The position numbers and the translations under genes are program-made. From assembly GCA_944364615.1 (NCBI GenBank), contig CALVWF010000007.1, positions 32,049-96,048 on the forward strand: 64,000 nt of DNA, written 5' to 3'. The notes below the pieces were generated by a model that saw only the letters and a list, made by a program, of their open reading frames with translations, was not told where the DNA came from and ran no database searches. Shown piece by piece: positions 8,988 through 18,035 of the stretch (its first letter is position 1; every line of letters begins with the position of its first letter). Source of the stretch: an uncultured Clostridia bacterium (lineage in GTDB: Bacteria; Bacillota; Clostridia; Christensenellales; CAG-314).

Positions 8988-9062
8988 TGTGACCTCCTTA
9001 AAACATTGTACACCAACAAAAAAGAAAAATCAACAATTGTCAAAATATCTGCCTTTAAATGT

Positions 9063-9091
9063 TTGACATCCCCCTTTTGCTGTGTTAGAAT
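9063..9091 (+). promoter_or_regulatory. Sigma-A promoter of the uracil permease gene
   Basis: TTGACA (9063-9068), 17 bases and TAGAAT (9086-9091). The start of transcription near 9098 gives a 130-base leader that contains the attenuator at 9111-9206. Confidence 0.8.
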
Positions 9092-9110
9092 ACCCCAAGA
9101 AATCTTTAAA

Positions 9111-9206
9111 GACGATACAGAGATATCGGCAAGACTTCCAGTTGAATATCGGATAGCCACAGTTTGCCTTGTTGTATGTTTCTGTACGTACACAAGGTTT
9201 TTTTTT
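9111..9206 (+). promoter_or_regulatory. Probable PyrR-binding transcription attenuator
   Basis: The leader holds a hairpin CGATA-CAGAGA-TATCG (9113-9128) followed directly by GCAAG (9129-9133). This matches the PyrR binding loop of Bacillus pyr leaders, where a CAGAGAG loop closed by a short stem precedes GCAAGG. Downstream, CCTTG (9167-9171) pairs with CAAGG (9193-9197), with extra TGTA/TACA pairing, and nine T residues follow (9198-9206): an intrinsic terminator inside the leader. With uridine nucleotides PyrR would favour termination and lower permease expression. pyrR itself is encoded 1.2 kb downstream. Confidence 0.7.
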
Positions 9207-9229
9207 GCAAAATTCAGGGAGGTAACAAC

Positions 9230-10678
9230 ATGAAACTCATCTACGGCATTTCCGATAATCCCGGATTAAGAAAAACGCTTATTTTCGCTTTTCAGCAAAT
9301 GATCTCCATCATGGCGGCAACGTTGCTTGTGCCCATGATAATTACAGCCGAAGGTCTGACAATGGACCCGTCGGCGGCACTGTTCGGCGCAGGCGCAGGC
9401 ACTTTGGTGTACATCTTCTGCACCAAGAGAAAAAGCCCCGTGTTCTTGGGAAGTTCGTTCACCTTCCTCGGAGCGATGACCGCGGCGGCACAACAAAACT
9501 ACGGCTACTGGGGACTGATAATCGGTGTTGTGTTTGCAGGTGCTGTTTACATAATAATTTCCGTAATTACCAAATTCATAGGCTCGGGCTGGGTTAACAA
9601 ACTGCTTCCCGCAGTCGTCATAGGACCTGTAGTAACCATCATCGGTCTGGGACTTTCTCCAACCGCTACCCAATGGATGATGTACAACGGCGGAGACGAA
9701 ACGACTTACGGCCTTATTTCCATAGTGTGCGGATTGATTACCTTCTTTACAATAGTGCTTACTTCCACCAAAGGAAGCAAAACATTTAAACTCATACCCT
9801 TTATAGTGGGTATAGGCGCGGGATACGTGTTTACCCTTATTCTTACCGGTATAGGTTACGCAGCAAACGTCGACGCGCTCAAACTCGTAGATTTTAAACC
9901 CTTTACGGACGCATTCGGAACGATAACATTTGCAAGTTTTCTGCGTCTGCCCGACTTTACGTTCCTCAAGGCAATTGAAACCAACGGAACATATCCCCTT
10001 GACGGTGCGGCAATAGGCAATCTCGCACTGCTGTTTGCCCCTATAGGCGTCGTGGAACTTGCTCAGCACATTGCAGACCACAAAAACCTCGGCACAATAG
10101 TTGAAAAAGACCTTATAAAGGATCCCGGACTTTCCAGAACGCTTATGGGTGACGGTCTCGGTTCTATAGTAGGCGCATTCTTCGGCGGTTGCGCCAACAC
10201 CACCTACGGCGAATCGATAGGCTGTGTGGCTATCACCAAAAACGCTTCGGTAATATCCATTATGACGGCGGCATTGGGATGTATCGTGCTGGCATTCTTC
10301 ACTCCCTTCGTTGCGGTCATCAACACTATTCCCAAATGCGTAATGGGCGGAGCCTGCATCGCAATGTACGGTTTTATAGCGGTAAGCGGTTTGCAGATGC
10401 TCAAAAAAGTCGACCTGGGCGACAACAGAAACCTGTTCGTCGTGGCGTCGATACTCGTTTGCGGTATCGGAGGTCTGACATTCAACTTCGGTAAAAACGG
10501 TATCTCCGGAGGCGCGGCATTCAGCATTACGTCCGTTGCCGCGGCACTGATAGTAGGTCTTATAACCAATCTCATCGTAGGCAAACGTCCGGCGGAAGAA
10601 GAATCGGGAATGGTAATTGTTGAAGAGTACCCCGATTCGGCGGAAAATTCCGAACCCGAAAAAACAGAAACAAAATAA
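9230..10678 (+). CDS. uraA: Uracil permease (NCS2 family)
   Basis: A 482-residue inner-membrane transporter of uracil with about 12-14 helices. The ATG at 9230 follows CAGGGAGGTAACAAC; an upstream in-frame start at 9164 lies inside the attenuator. Family features are the opening ISDNPGLRKTLIFAFQQM, PAVVIGPVVTIIGLGL, APIGVVELAQHIADHKNLG in helix 8 with the substrate-binding Glu, and FFGGCANTTYGESIG in helix 10. The C-terminal tail is acidic. Neighbouring pyrR and upp make it part of uracil salvage. An attenuator in the leader predicts repression by pyrimidines. Confidence 0.93.
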   Translation: MKLIYGISDNPGLRKTLIFAFQQMISIMAATLLVPMIITAEGLTMDPSAALFGAGAGTLVYIFCTKRKSPVFLGSSFTFLGAMTAAAQQNYGYWGLIIGVVFAGAVYIIISVITKFIGSGWVNKLLPAVVIGPVVTIIGLGLSPTATQWMMYNGGDETTYGLISIVCGLITFFTIVLTSTKGSKTFKLIPFIVGIGAGYVFTLILTGIGYAANVDALKLVDFKPFTDAFGTITFASFLRLPDFTFLKAIETNGTYPLDGAAIGNLALLFAPIGVVELAQHIADHKNLGTIVEKDLIKDPGLSRTLMGDGLGSIVGAFFGGCANTTYGESIGCVAITKNASVISIMTAALGCIVLAFFTPFVAVINTIPKCVMGGACIAMYGFIAVSGLQMLKKVDLGDNRNLFVVASILVCGIGGLTFNFGKNGISGGAAFSITSVAAALIVGLITNLIVGKRPAEEESGMVIVEEYPDSAENSEPEKTETK

Positions 10679-10688
10679 CATTGAAGTA

Positions 10689-10721
10689 AAAAAGCACACT
10701 GCTGACACAGTGTGCTTTTTT
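10689..10721 (+). terminator. Rho-independent terminator after uraA
   Basis: AAAAAGCACACTG (10689-10701) pairs with CAGTGTGCTTTTT (10708-10720), 13 bp, with a further T. Confidence 0.92.
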
Positions 10722-10871
10722 GATACTTGAAAATTTTATATCCGAAACCCGATTCTTTAAGCCGACAAAACAGTGTAAAACGTATGTACGTTGCATGTTT
10801 TTACGACAAAATCCGTTGGCGCGCAACGGTTAAAATACAGCATCGCCTTGCCCGCGAAAGAGTGATTGCCC

Positions 10872-11399
10872 TTACTCCTTTTCATAAATGGATACGCCCG
10901 TTTCGCCGTCCAGCGGTCCAACACTGACCACCACATCTTCACGCATGGACGTAGGCACGTTTTTACCCACGAAGTCCGCCTTGACGGGCAATTCGCGGTG
11001 TCCTCTGTCCACCAGCACTGCCAACTTGATGCTGGAAGCCCTTCCGGCGTCCAGAATAGCCTCTATAGCCGCTCTTGTCGTCCGCCCCGTAAACAATACG
11101 TCGTCAACAAGAATTACGTCCTTGCCCTCGATGTCGCCTTTAAACTTAGCACCCTCGCGCTTGTCGTGATCAACGTCGTCACGGTAGTAACTTACATCCA
11201 ACTGATACATAGGCACTTCTACACCCGTGGAATTGGCGATGTTTTTGCGTATCACTTTAGCAATGGGGATACCTCTTGTCTTTATTCCGACCAACACGGC
11301 ATTGGAAAGATCCGGCTGATGTTCGATTATTTCGAAAGATATGCGCGTCAATGCCCTTCTTATTGCCTGTTCGTCCATAATTTTAGCCTTGAAATGCAT
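10872..11399 (-). CDS. pyrR: PyrR, pyrimidine attenuator regulator / uracil phosphoribosyltransferase
   Basis: A 175-residue RNA-binding regulator of pyrimidine genes that also has weak uracil phosphoribosyltransferase activity. The start at 11399 gives MHFKAKIMDEQAIRRALTRI, aligning with the usual PyrR start, and GGAG lies nine bases upstream. The PRPP motif is VILVDDVLFTGRT (about residues 95-107). The RNA-contact region includes the RGIPIAKVI and DRGHRELPVKADFVG segments. It converges on uraA and diverges from upp. Its likely target is the leader at 9111-9206. Confidence 0.95.
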   Translation of the reverse strand: MHFKAKIMDEQAIRRALTRISFEIIEHQPDLSNAVLVGIKTRGIPIAKVIRKNIANSTGVEVPMYQLDVSYYRDDVDHDKREGAKFKGDIEGKDVILVDDVLFTGRTTRAAIEAILDAGRASSIKLAVLVDRGHRELPVKADFVGKNVPTSMREDVVVSVGPLDGETGVSIYEKE

Positions 11400-11475
11400 T
11401 ATGTCACACTCCGTTAAATACAGTGACATTATTTTAACATAACGACAAAGCCGTGTCAATGAGTCGGTAAAAAAC

Positions 11476-11504
11476 TTGTCTTTTACGGCTGTTTATAGTA
11501 TAAT
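11476..11504 (+). promoter_or_regulatory. Sigma-A promoter of upp
   Basis: TTGTCT (11476-11481), 17 bases and a perfect TATAAT (11499-11504), 30 bases before the ATG. No attenuator fits in this short leader. Confidence 0.75.
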
Positions 11505-11534
11505 AATCAAAACTAAAAAAGGGGAAACCGTCAC

Positions 11535-12176
11535 ATGGAAAACTACATGAAAAACGTCAAGATATTCAATCATCCGCTGATAGCACACAAGATAACTAAA
11601 CTGTGCGACGTCACAACGGGAACAAAAGAATTCAGAGAAATAGTCAGCGAAGTGGCAATGCTCATGGGCTACGAAGCGTTCAGAGATCTTGCCACCACAA
11701 ATGTGGAAATACAGGCACCGCTTTCAAAATTTATGTCTCCGGTAATCACCGACGAAGTGACGATAGTCCCCATATTGCGTGCCGGACTGGGAATGGTAGA
11801 CGGGCTTGTTGCACTGTTTCCCAAGGCTCGTATCGGTCACATAGGGTTGTACCGCGATGAAAAAACACTGCAACCGCACGAATACTACTGCAAACTGCCC
11901 AAAGAAGCGCCCGAAAGTCAGGTAATAGTTGTAGATCCCGCATTGGCTACCGGCGGAAGCGCGGCGGCCGCTATAGATTTCATTAAACAACGCGGATGCA
12001 AACAGATAAAACTTCTGTCGCTTATCGCGGCGCCCGAAGGCATAAAGCGCGTTGCCGAAAGACATCCCGACGTAAAAATATACGTTGCTCATTACGCAGA
12101 CGCACCGCTCAACGAAAAAGGCTACATAGTAACCGCATTCGGAGACGCGGGAGACAGAATTTTCGGCACGAAGTAA
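11535..12176 (+). CDS. upp: Uracil phosphoribosyltransferase
   Basis: Converts uracil and PRPP to UMP. It has 213 residues; the ATG follows AAAAAGGGG with a ten-base gap. The PRPP loop is [12 protein letters not shown] (about 132-143). The uracil-binding end reads [18 protein letters not shown], with TAF in place of the common PGL just before the conserved GDAGDR. It sits head to head with pyrR and completes a permease-regulator-salvage group. Confidence 0.96.
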   Translation: MENYMKNVKIFNHPLIAHKITKLCDVTTGTKEFREIVSEVAMLMGYEAFRDLATTNVEIQAPLSKFMSPVITDEVTIVPILRAGLGMVDGLVALFPKARIGHIGLYRDEKTLQPHEYYCKLPKEAPESQVIVVDPALATGGSAAAAIDFIKQRGCKQIKLLSLIAAPEGIKRVAERHPDVKIYVAHYADAPLNEKGYIVTAFGDAGDRIFGTK

Positions 12177-12379
12177 TACCTGCCTTCTGTCAATGCGCCG
12201 TAAATGTGCGTTTACAATCGACCGTACTCTCAGCAAGTTTTCGTATAAAACAGCAACAACATTTTTATACGCTTGACGGCAACTCCCGGAATTTGCGCCG
12301 GGGGCGTTGTTTTGTGCTTTTTTCAACGGCAATACAATGCAATGATAATTGCCGACGATGTTAATATCCGTTACAGCGA

Positions 12380-12413
12380 AAGGGCGAACCGCTTGAAAGC
12401 GGTTCGCCTTTTT
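12380..12413 (+). terminator. Rho-independent terminator downstream of upp
   Basis: GGCGAACCGCTT (12383-12394) pairs with AAGCGGTTCGCC (12397-12408), loop GA, then TTTTT. It lies 200 bases after upp and faces the end of the long minus-strand gene run. The 200 bases between upp and it hold an imperfect GC-rich hairpin near 12280-12310 and no gene. Confidence 0.85.
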
Positions 12414-12471
12414 CAGAGGTATTCGACTATGTCGGCAGTGCCGACGGAAGCAAACTGAATAAAAAATTTCA

Positions 12472-12948
12472 TCACTGTTCGTCGTAAGTACGCGCGATGG
12501 CGTAAAACAACGTAGACATTTTGTTGAGATATTCGAATATGTAGCCGCTGCCGCCGTATTTTTCGTACACTTTGGCATAGGCAAGTTCGGCACGGCGGGT
12601 AACGGTACGCACAATGTGTACACGCGAACCCATAAGAGTTGTACCGGGGACGACAAAGCCCTTGAAGGGTCCCGCGATTTTTTCGTACTTGTCCACAAGT
12701 TCAAGCAGTTCGTCCAGATGACGCTGTCCTATATGACCGAAACCGCCCGCCACTTCCGCCATCATCACCGACAGCAGATTGACGATTTTTTTGAGTTCCA
12801 TCTGCAATTTTACGTCCTCGATGTAATGGCTGAGGTGCATTATATTTGCAGACAGTTCGTCGGTAGCCCCGAAAAATTCGATACGCACATCCGTCTTGGT
12901 AGTTTTGTCACCTATTACATCTGTGATCAATGGTTGTTCTTTAAGCAT
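12472..12948 (-). CDS. ATP:cob(I)alamin adenosyltransferase, PduO/MMAB type
   Basis: A 158-residue enzyme that makes adenosylcobalamin from ATP and cob(I)alamin. Family motifs are IGDKTTKTDVRIEFFGATDE near the N-terminus and VRTVTRRAELAYA, matching the RTVCRRAER box. The start overlaps the histidine kinase stop, so it is the last gene of the long run. Glutamate mutase, encoded at the far end of the same run, needs adenosylcobalamin, which gives this gene a clear partner. Confidence 0.88.
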   Translation of the reverse strand: MLKEQPLITDVIGDKTTKTDVRIEFFGATDELSANIMHLSHYIEDVKLQMELKKIVNLLSVMMAEVAGGFGHIGQRHLDELLELVDKYEKIAGPFKGFVVPGTTLMGSRVHIVRTVTRRAELAYAKVYEKYGGSGYIFEYLNKMSTLFYAIARTYDEQ

Positions 12949-14671
12949 TTGTTCCTCCGAAAGTAATTGTAAAAGTGCTTCCCTGACCGAATACGCTTGT
13001 GACGTTTATCTCGGCGTTGTGAAGTTGACATATTTTCTGTACTATGGTAAGTCCGAGACCGGTACCGCCCGTTTCCCTGCTGCGACTGGTGTCCACCCTG
13101 TAAAACCTGTCAAACAGATTGTCGAGGTGACGGGCTTCGATGCCCATACCCGTGTCGCTGACGGAAATAAACGGTTTGCCCTCTTTATACCCCGTTTCTA
13201 TTAAAACTGTACCGTTTTCCTTGTTGTACTTTATGGCGTTTTCCACAAGGTTGGAAAGCATATGCTCCAATAACGCCGAACTTCCCTTTACGGTACAGTG
13301 TCCCGCTACGTCCAACAATTTTACGTGATGTTTGGATGCTTTTCGCTGCCAGTTGTCCAGAACCGCATTTGCCAGTTCGGCAAGATCTACCTGTTCGTCC
13401 GACGGTACCGAATTGTTGTTGTATTCCAGTTTGGAAAGGTACAGCAACTCTTCTATAGTGTTTTTCATGTGAACGGATTCTTTGTGAATGTTGGAAATGT
13501 ACTGTTGTACGTCATCGGGATTTTTTACAAGACCGCTGAGCAACAGTTCGCTGAATCCGCTGATGGAAGTAATGGGGGTTTTAAGTTCGTGGGAAACGTT
13601 TGAAACGAAATCCGCCTTGATGCGTTCTTCCCTTCTGGAAACGGTCACGTCGGTAAGCACTACCGCTATAAGGTCTTCGCTGTCCACTTCGTATATTTGT
13701 GTAAAGCGATTCATTCCCACAAGATAAATTTTGTCCGTACGTTTGTTGTAGAAATCGAACCGCACTTCCCCTTCACCGTCTATTGTCTGCTGTAACTTGG
13801 ATATAAAGAAAGGATCGTTGATTATATCGCGGATGTTACTGCCTGTCTGAGGCTGAATGTTCAGGGCTTCACAAGCGTACTTGTTGGCGGAATATACCGT
13901 TCCGCTGATACCCAGTATGACGATACCTTCGTAAATGTTGTTTATTATAAAGTTTATTTTGTCTCTTTCCGAACTGATGCTCTGAATATACTGATAAACG
14001 CTGTTGTTTACCGCGTTTACCTCGCAAAAAGCCCGTCTGACTTCCTCGTAGCGGTGATCCGTCTTCATTTCGTGATATTCGCCCTGACTGATGGTACGCA
14101 TATTGTTGGTAATCTCGTCGAAAGCGTTCGTTATGGTGCGAATCGTCTTTCCTGTAAAGGAAATACTGACTATAAGCACCGCTATAAGTACCACTCCGAG
14201 GAAAAACACACTCTGAAAAATAAAGTCGGTGTTGTCCACAATGGCAATGGACGTTCGCATTATAATGTCTTCGTTGAGTTGTTCGATGTAGTATATCTTG
14301 CCCTGCGAAATGTAGGTGCGGTCGGTCTGGTCAATATACCCTGCCCGTTTCAGTTCGTCTTCCGTCAGCGAACTGTAAACGCCTTCGCCTATACCGTCGC
14401 TGGTGCTGTCGATCATTATATAACCGTGACTGTTGGCAACGGATATCTGAAACCATGTCTGATTTTCCGTAAACTTGTTGACAACGTCGCTTACTTCGCT
14501 TTCCGACACCGTGTTGTCAATTTCGTTTGCCAAAATCCGAGACAGATAAACAAGTTCGGTAGTGACGTTCTTCTGATTGACGAAATTGGTGGTATAAAGA
14601 GAAAGGAAGAAAAATACCAACAAACTCAAAGCGATGATAATCACATTGCGCCTTACAAGTTCCTGATACAT
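12941..14671 (-). CDS. Sensor histidine kinase, PhoR-like
   Basis: A 576-residue membrane kinase. The first helix is at about 8-28, an extracytoplasmic sensor region runs from about 30 to 150, and the second helix lies at about 152-172. HAMP then follows (about 175-225) and a PAS domain (about 240-340, INNIYEGIVILGISGTVYSA). The phosphoacceptor is in FVSNVSHELKTPITSISGFS. The ATPase boxes are NLVENAIKYNKENG (N), VSDTGMGIE (G1) and GGTGLGLTIVQ (G2). It lies six bases after the response regulator gene. Position in the glutamate/PGA run suggests control of that locus; its signal is unknown. Confidence 0.95.
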   Translation of the reverse strand: MYQELVRRNVIIIALSLLVFFFLSLYTTNFVNQKNVTTELVYLSRILANEIDNTVSESEVSDVVNKFTENQTWFQISVANSHGYIMIDSTSDGIGEGVYSSLTEDELKRAGYIDQTDRTYISQGKIYYIEQLNEDIIMRTSIAIVDNTDFIFQSVFFLGVVLIAVLIVSISFTGKTIRTITNAFDEITNNMRTISQGEYHEMKTDHRYEEVRRAFCEVNAVNNSVYQYIQSISSERDKINFIINNIYEGIVILGISGTVYSANKYACEALNIQPQTGSNIRDIINDPFFISKLQQTIDGEGEVRFDFYNKRTDKIYLVGMNRFTQIYEVDSEDLIAVVLTDVTVSRREERIKADFVSNVSHELKTPITSISGFSELLLSGLVKNPDDVQQYISNIHKESVHMKNTIEELLYLSKLEYNNNSVPSDEQVDLAELANAVLDNWQRKASKHHVKLLDVAGHCTVKGSSALLEHMLSNLVENAIKYNKENGTVLIETGYKEGKPFISVSDTGMGIEARHLDNLFDRFYRVDTSRSRETGGTGLGLTIVQKICQLHNAEINVTSVFGQGSTFTITFGGTNA

Positions 14672-14677
14672 ACACCG

Positions 14678-15370
14678 TTACTCCTCGTCGTAAATAACGT
14701 ATCCTACCGCACGGATTGTGACGATGTACTGTTCGTCGGTAATGGCGGCAAGTTTTTCCCTGATTGTCTTGATGTGCATATCGAGAGTACGGGTAGCCAC
14801 ATCGCTGTCAAATCCCCAGATCTCTTTAAGCAAAGTGCTGCGCGACATCACCTTGGAATGATTTTGCACAAGTAACGAAAGCAATTCGAATTCCTTGATT
14901 GTAAGAGCAACGGGTTTTCCGTTTAAAGTACATATGAATTTTTTGCGGTCTACTACAAGATTTCTTACCTTGAATACGTCCTTTTCCTGCACCGTTTCCT
15001 TTCCTTTGCGCAGGTTTGACTTTATACGCGAAATAAATTCCAACACTCCGAAAGGCTTACTGATATAATCGGACGCACCGTTGTCAAGCCCTTTTACGAC
15101 GTCCAGTTCGTCTGACAGTGCGGAAAGAATGACAATGGGAACCTTGGCATAGTTTTCGTTGCCTTTCATATAGGTGATCACATCGTATCCCGACATATTG
15201 GGCAACATCAGATCCAGTATCAACAGGTCGGGAACAGTTGTTTTCAACGTTTCTATAAATGCCAAAGGTTCGCGGAATCCCACTGCTTTGTAACCGTTCA
15301 ATTCCAACGTCGCCTTTATAAGCGAGTGAATTGTGGTATCATCTTCCACAAAGAATATAGTTTCGTTCAT
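14678..15370 (-). CDS. OmpR/PhoB-type response regulator
   Basis: A 230-residue regulator. The receiver domain (1-120) has the acidic pair at 10-11, the phosphorylation site Asp53 (LLILDLMLPNMSG) and Lys in YISKPFG. A winged-helix DNA-binding domain occupies about 130-228 (LTIKEFELLSLLV, then TLDMHIKTIREKL and TIRAVGYVI). Its start overlaps the end of pgsW by 32 bases, so it is translated from the same message as the poly-gamma-glutamate genes and the kinase that follows. Confidence 0.95.
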   Translation of the reverse strand: MNETIFFVEDDTTIHSLIKATLELNGYKAVGFREPLAFIETLKTTVPDLLILDLMLPNMSGYDVITYMKGNENYAKVPIVILSALSDELDVVKGLDNGASDYISKPFGVLEFISRIKSNLRKGKETVQEKDVFKVRNLVVDRKKFICTLNGKPVALTIKEFELLSLLVQNHSKVMSRSTLLKEIWGFDSDVATRTLDMHIKTIREKLAAITDEQYIVTIRAVGYVIYDEE

Positions 15371-16481
15371 TTTTGTTCACCTCTATGCTGTTTTTTCTTG
15401 CGTGTATGCAGTAAAAAGTCATTATGCCGGCAAAAATTACCAAAGTTACATACGGAATGGTCAGGTTGTAAGTCACGCTGTAATATGTCTTGCCTTCACC
15501 TACGGGAGGCATTACGACGGGATCGTACTCTATACCGTATTCCAGCGCAATGCCCTTGATGTTGAGCAGATTTGCTACGGGAATACCGCTTGCGTGATAA
15601 TATTCCAACAGACCGAAATCCTTGCTGAGCCCCACTCCCGGAATACTTGAACCCGTGACGTCTATATGTCCCGGTTTTACATACCCCGACTGCGAAAACG
15701 CCGACAATCCTGAACCCATACCAACAAGACTGCCTCCTACGTTGAGGAAAAATTTCATATCGGGCAAGTGTTTTTCAAACAAATCTATACGCATCCGGAC
15801 GTTCTTGTGAAAATCTTTTTCCTCTATGAACTCGATACCGGAATTTTCTATACGTTGTAAAATATTTTCCTTGTCTTCGTCGGCAAATTCCAAACCGACG
15901 TCGTCCGCTCCGCCGTAAGACATATACCTGATACGGTTAGTTAAAATACCCTGCGTAAACAGATATTCCGCCATGTCGAAAAAGGTAAAGTCGACGTTGT
16001 TGGCTCCGTAACTCGAAGCCCCGACAGACGCCATTATACACACGTCGACGCCAAATGTCTGCGCAGCCGCCATCGCGCATATGTTAAGCGCAGGGAAGGA
16101 TCCGGAAAACACCATTCCTACCTGATCGCCCTCTTTCAGTCCCGCTTCGGCAAACATATTGACTATAACTGCCGCCCAGTTGGGATTGAACGTGGTACGC
16201 TTGGCTTCCAGCACGCCCACTGTTGTGGTGATGGAAGTGTAACGGTCTCCCAACATTCCCGTGTCCAGAATGTCTTCTTCGCTGATGGGAATACCGTGAT
16301 CTACTTTATACTGTCTGACAGCCTGCATCGCACGCTGAGCAAGCAAAGCCGCTTCCTTCATCGTGTCGTAGTAAGGACTGACGGTCTCTTTGGGCGACGT
16401 AAGTGTAAACGCCGTCGAAGCGCACATTATCAGCGCCCATATCACAAGTATCATTGTCTGAAAAGGTACTGTTTTTTTCAT
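15339..16481 (-). CDS. pgsW: Poly-gamma-glutamate system protein (PgsW-type)
   Basis: A protein of about 380 residues. The ATG at 16481 overlaps the pgsC stop (ATGA) and is preceded by GGGTG. One helix lies near the N-terminus (about 8-26) and one near the C-terminus (about 345-365), leaving a large outside or inside domain between. Recognisable stretches are SGSFPALNICAMAAAQ, SVGASSYGANN, NVGGSLVGMGSG and GSSIPGVGLSKDFGLLEYY. These resemble the protein that accompanies PgsB and PgsC in systems without PgsA (TIGR04332-type, by recall). The biochemical role is not established. Export or chain handling is possible. Confidence 0.75.
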   Translation of the reverse strand: MKKTVPFQTMILVIWALIMCASTAFTLTSPKETVSPYYDTMKEAALLAQRAMQAVRQYKVDHGIPISEEDILDTGMLGDRYTSITTTVGVLEAKRTTFNPNWAAVIVNMFAEAGLKEGDQVGMVFSGSFPALNICAMAAAQTFGVDVCIMASVGASSYGANNVDFTFFDMAEYLFTQGILTNRIRYMSYGGADDVGLEFADEDKENILQRIENSGIEFIEEKDFHKNVRMRIDLFEKHLPDMKFFLNVGGSLVGMGSGLSAFSQSGYVKPGHIDVTGSSIPGVGLSKDFGLLEYYHASGIPVANLLNIKGIALEYGIEYDPVVMPPVGEGKTYYSVTYNLTIPYVTLVIFAGIMTFYCIHARKNSIEVNKNERNYILCGR

Positions 16482-16927
16482 AACGATACACCCAATTGTC
16501 CGAGCACGAGAATGATTATCTCCAACAGACACACCACAATGGCAAGGGAAGGAACAGTACGCTTGATACCCTGTTTGTAAATATTATTTGCAATTATTCC
16601 GGCAATAGTATACCCTACTACGGAAATTGTCAGTCCCGAAAGGTCGTTGAAGAACAATCCGAGAATGAAATTTATGGCAAAATGCAAAGCAAGACTTACG
16701 ATTATCAGCATGACGAAACGTCTTTTTCCGAAAATGATGAATCTTGCGGACAACAATTTGACTATATAATAAGCAAGAATCGCAATAGCCACCGTATAGA
16801 GCATACGAGTCCACTGACTGACGTATATCACCATGAGTCCGGGAACGATTATTCCCCCGGGAGAAATGTCCGTCAGTTCGTAAAAAACTATGCTGATGAT
16901 AATGCCGAGAATAATTATTTCAGCCAT
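16478..16927 (-). CDS. pgsC: Poly-gamma-glutamate synthase subunit PgsC/CapC
   Basis: A 149-residue integral membrane protein, the usual PgsC length, with about five helices. The start MAEIIILGIIISIVFYELT and the glycine-proline segment DISPGGIIVPGLMVIYVSQW match the family. PgsC partners PgsB in making poly-gamma-glutamate at the membrane. Its start overlaps the pgsB stop by eight bases and its stop overlaps the pgsW start, so the three are translationally coupled. Confidence 0.92.
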   Translation of the reverse strand: MAEIIILGIIISIVFYELTDISPGGIIVPGLMVIYVSQWTRMLYTVAIAILAYYIVKLLSARFIIFGKRRFVMLIIVSLALHFAINFILGLFFNDLSGLTISVVGYTIAGIIANNIYKQGIKRTVPSLAIVVCLLEIIILVLGQLGVSL

Positions 16928-18035
16928 TTGTTTCCACTCCGTTTGCCTTAAAAAACTCTGTTATTTTCATACCTTCGTCGGCTATATTTCCGCATCCGAA
17001 TACACAGTGTTCCTGTTTCAGTTGAGAAATAGCCGTCAGTCTTTCGGCAAAAATGCCTTTTTTCTGCAATTGTTTTAAAACGTAAAGTTGATTCGAACCT
17101 GTAATAATGACCTTTTTAAAAGTCATCTGAGTAAGCATTTCTATGTGTTGGGCTATTCTGAACGGTCTGTCCGAACGAGCGTTCAGAAGAATGGTCATCT
17201 CTTCCGCCGGATGACGCACCGTCACCGACTTATATACCTCCAGGGTGGACTGCGGGTCGTTTACCGAAAATGCGTTGATAAAGACAGTGTCGTCCAACTT
17301 ATAGAAGGACAGCGCACCCGGGTCGCGTATATATTTTTTCATTCCATTGAAAAAAGTCTGTTCGTCCAGATTGAGACAACGGCACACCTGCAATGCGGTT
17401 GCAATATTTTCCGCCATTGTATCCATACAGTCTTCACCGGTATAGGGCTCAGCGATCACCACGCTGCTGCCGACCTTGTCCGCCACTTTGCGGAACACTT
17501 CGCCGTACTGCGCTTCGCCCAGCACCACCGTGCCGTCGGAAGGAACGGTATTTGCAAGCGAATAGGCTATGCTTTCGAGATCCGGTCCCATCTCGTCGAG
17601 GTGGTCTTCCCTGACATTGGTAATTACCGTAATGTCCGAATTGAGTATCTGATGCTCGCAGATGTACTGCAATTCGGGATTGACTGCCATGCACTCCACC
17701 ACAAGATACTGTGCGCCCTGTTTGGTAGCCCAGCGCAAAACCTTCAACTGTTCGCGTATATTGGCGGGGCCCATACGCTGTATGACTCGGGGCGTTCCCG
17801 ACACGTCTATAAATGTGGGCACAGTGCCCGTCGTCTTGCTTGCAACGGCGAAACCGCATTCCCTTATTCCTGCGTCAATCAGTCTTGTAACGGTACTTTT
17901 GCCTCTTGTGCCGTTGACGTGTATCACCTTAGTGAGTTTGTGCCTGAGTTTTTTGTGGTACAACTTTTCGGAGACGATGAATGTAAAGTATAAAACAGCG
18001 AAAACCGCTATCATTACAGCAACGTAATTTGTCAT
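16920..18035 (-). CDS. pgsB: Poly-gamma-glutamate synthase subunit PgsB/CapB
   Basis: An ATP-dependent amide ligase of about 371 residues related to Mur ligases. The ATG at 18035 has GGAG eight bases upstream. An N-terminal membrane helix (about 3-22) precedes the P-loop VIHVNGTRGKSTVTRLI. Later family segments are VVECMAVNPELQYICE, ITNVREDHLDEMGP and ILLNARSDRP. It should form gamma-linked glutamate chains with PgsC. No pgsA/capA gene occurs nearby. Neighbouring murI could supply D-glutamate. Confidence 0.93.
   Translation of the reverse strand: MTNYVAVMIAVFAVLYFTFIVSEKLYHKKLRHKLTKVIHVNGTRGKSTVTRLIDAGIRECGFAVASKTTGTVPTFIDVSGTPRVIQRMGPANIREQLKVLRWATKQGAQYLVVECMAVNPELQYICEHQILNSDITVITNVREDHLDEMGPDLESIAYSLANTVPSDGTVVLGEAQYGEVFRKVADKVGSSVVIAEPYTGEDCMDTMAENIATALQVCRCLNLDEQTFFNGMKKYIRDPGALSFYKLDDTVFINAFSVNDPQSTLEVYKSVTVRHPAEEMTILLNARSDRPFRIAQHIEMLTQMTFKKVIITGSNQLYVLKQLQKKGIFAERLTAISQLKQEHCVFGCGNIADEGMKITEFFKANGVETNG

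Noticed and set aside
9266..10708. 480-residue minus-strand open frame
   Set aside because: Opposite the uracil permease; composition typical of an antisense frame.
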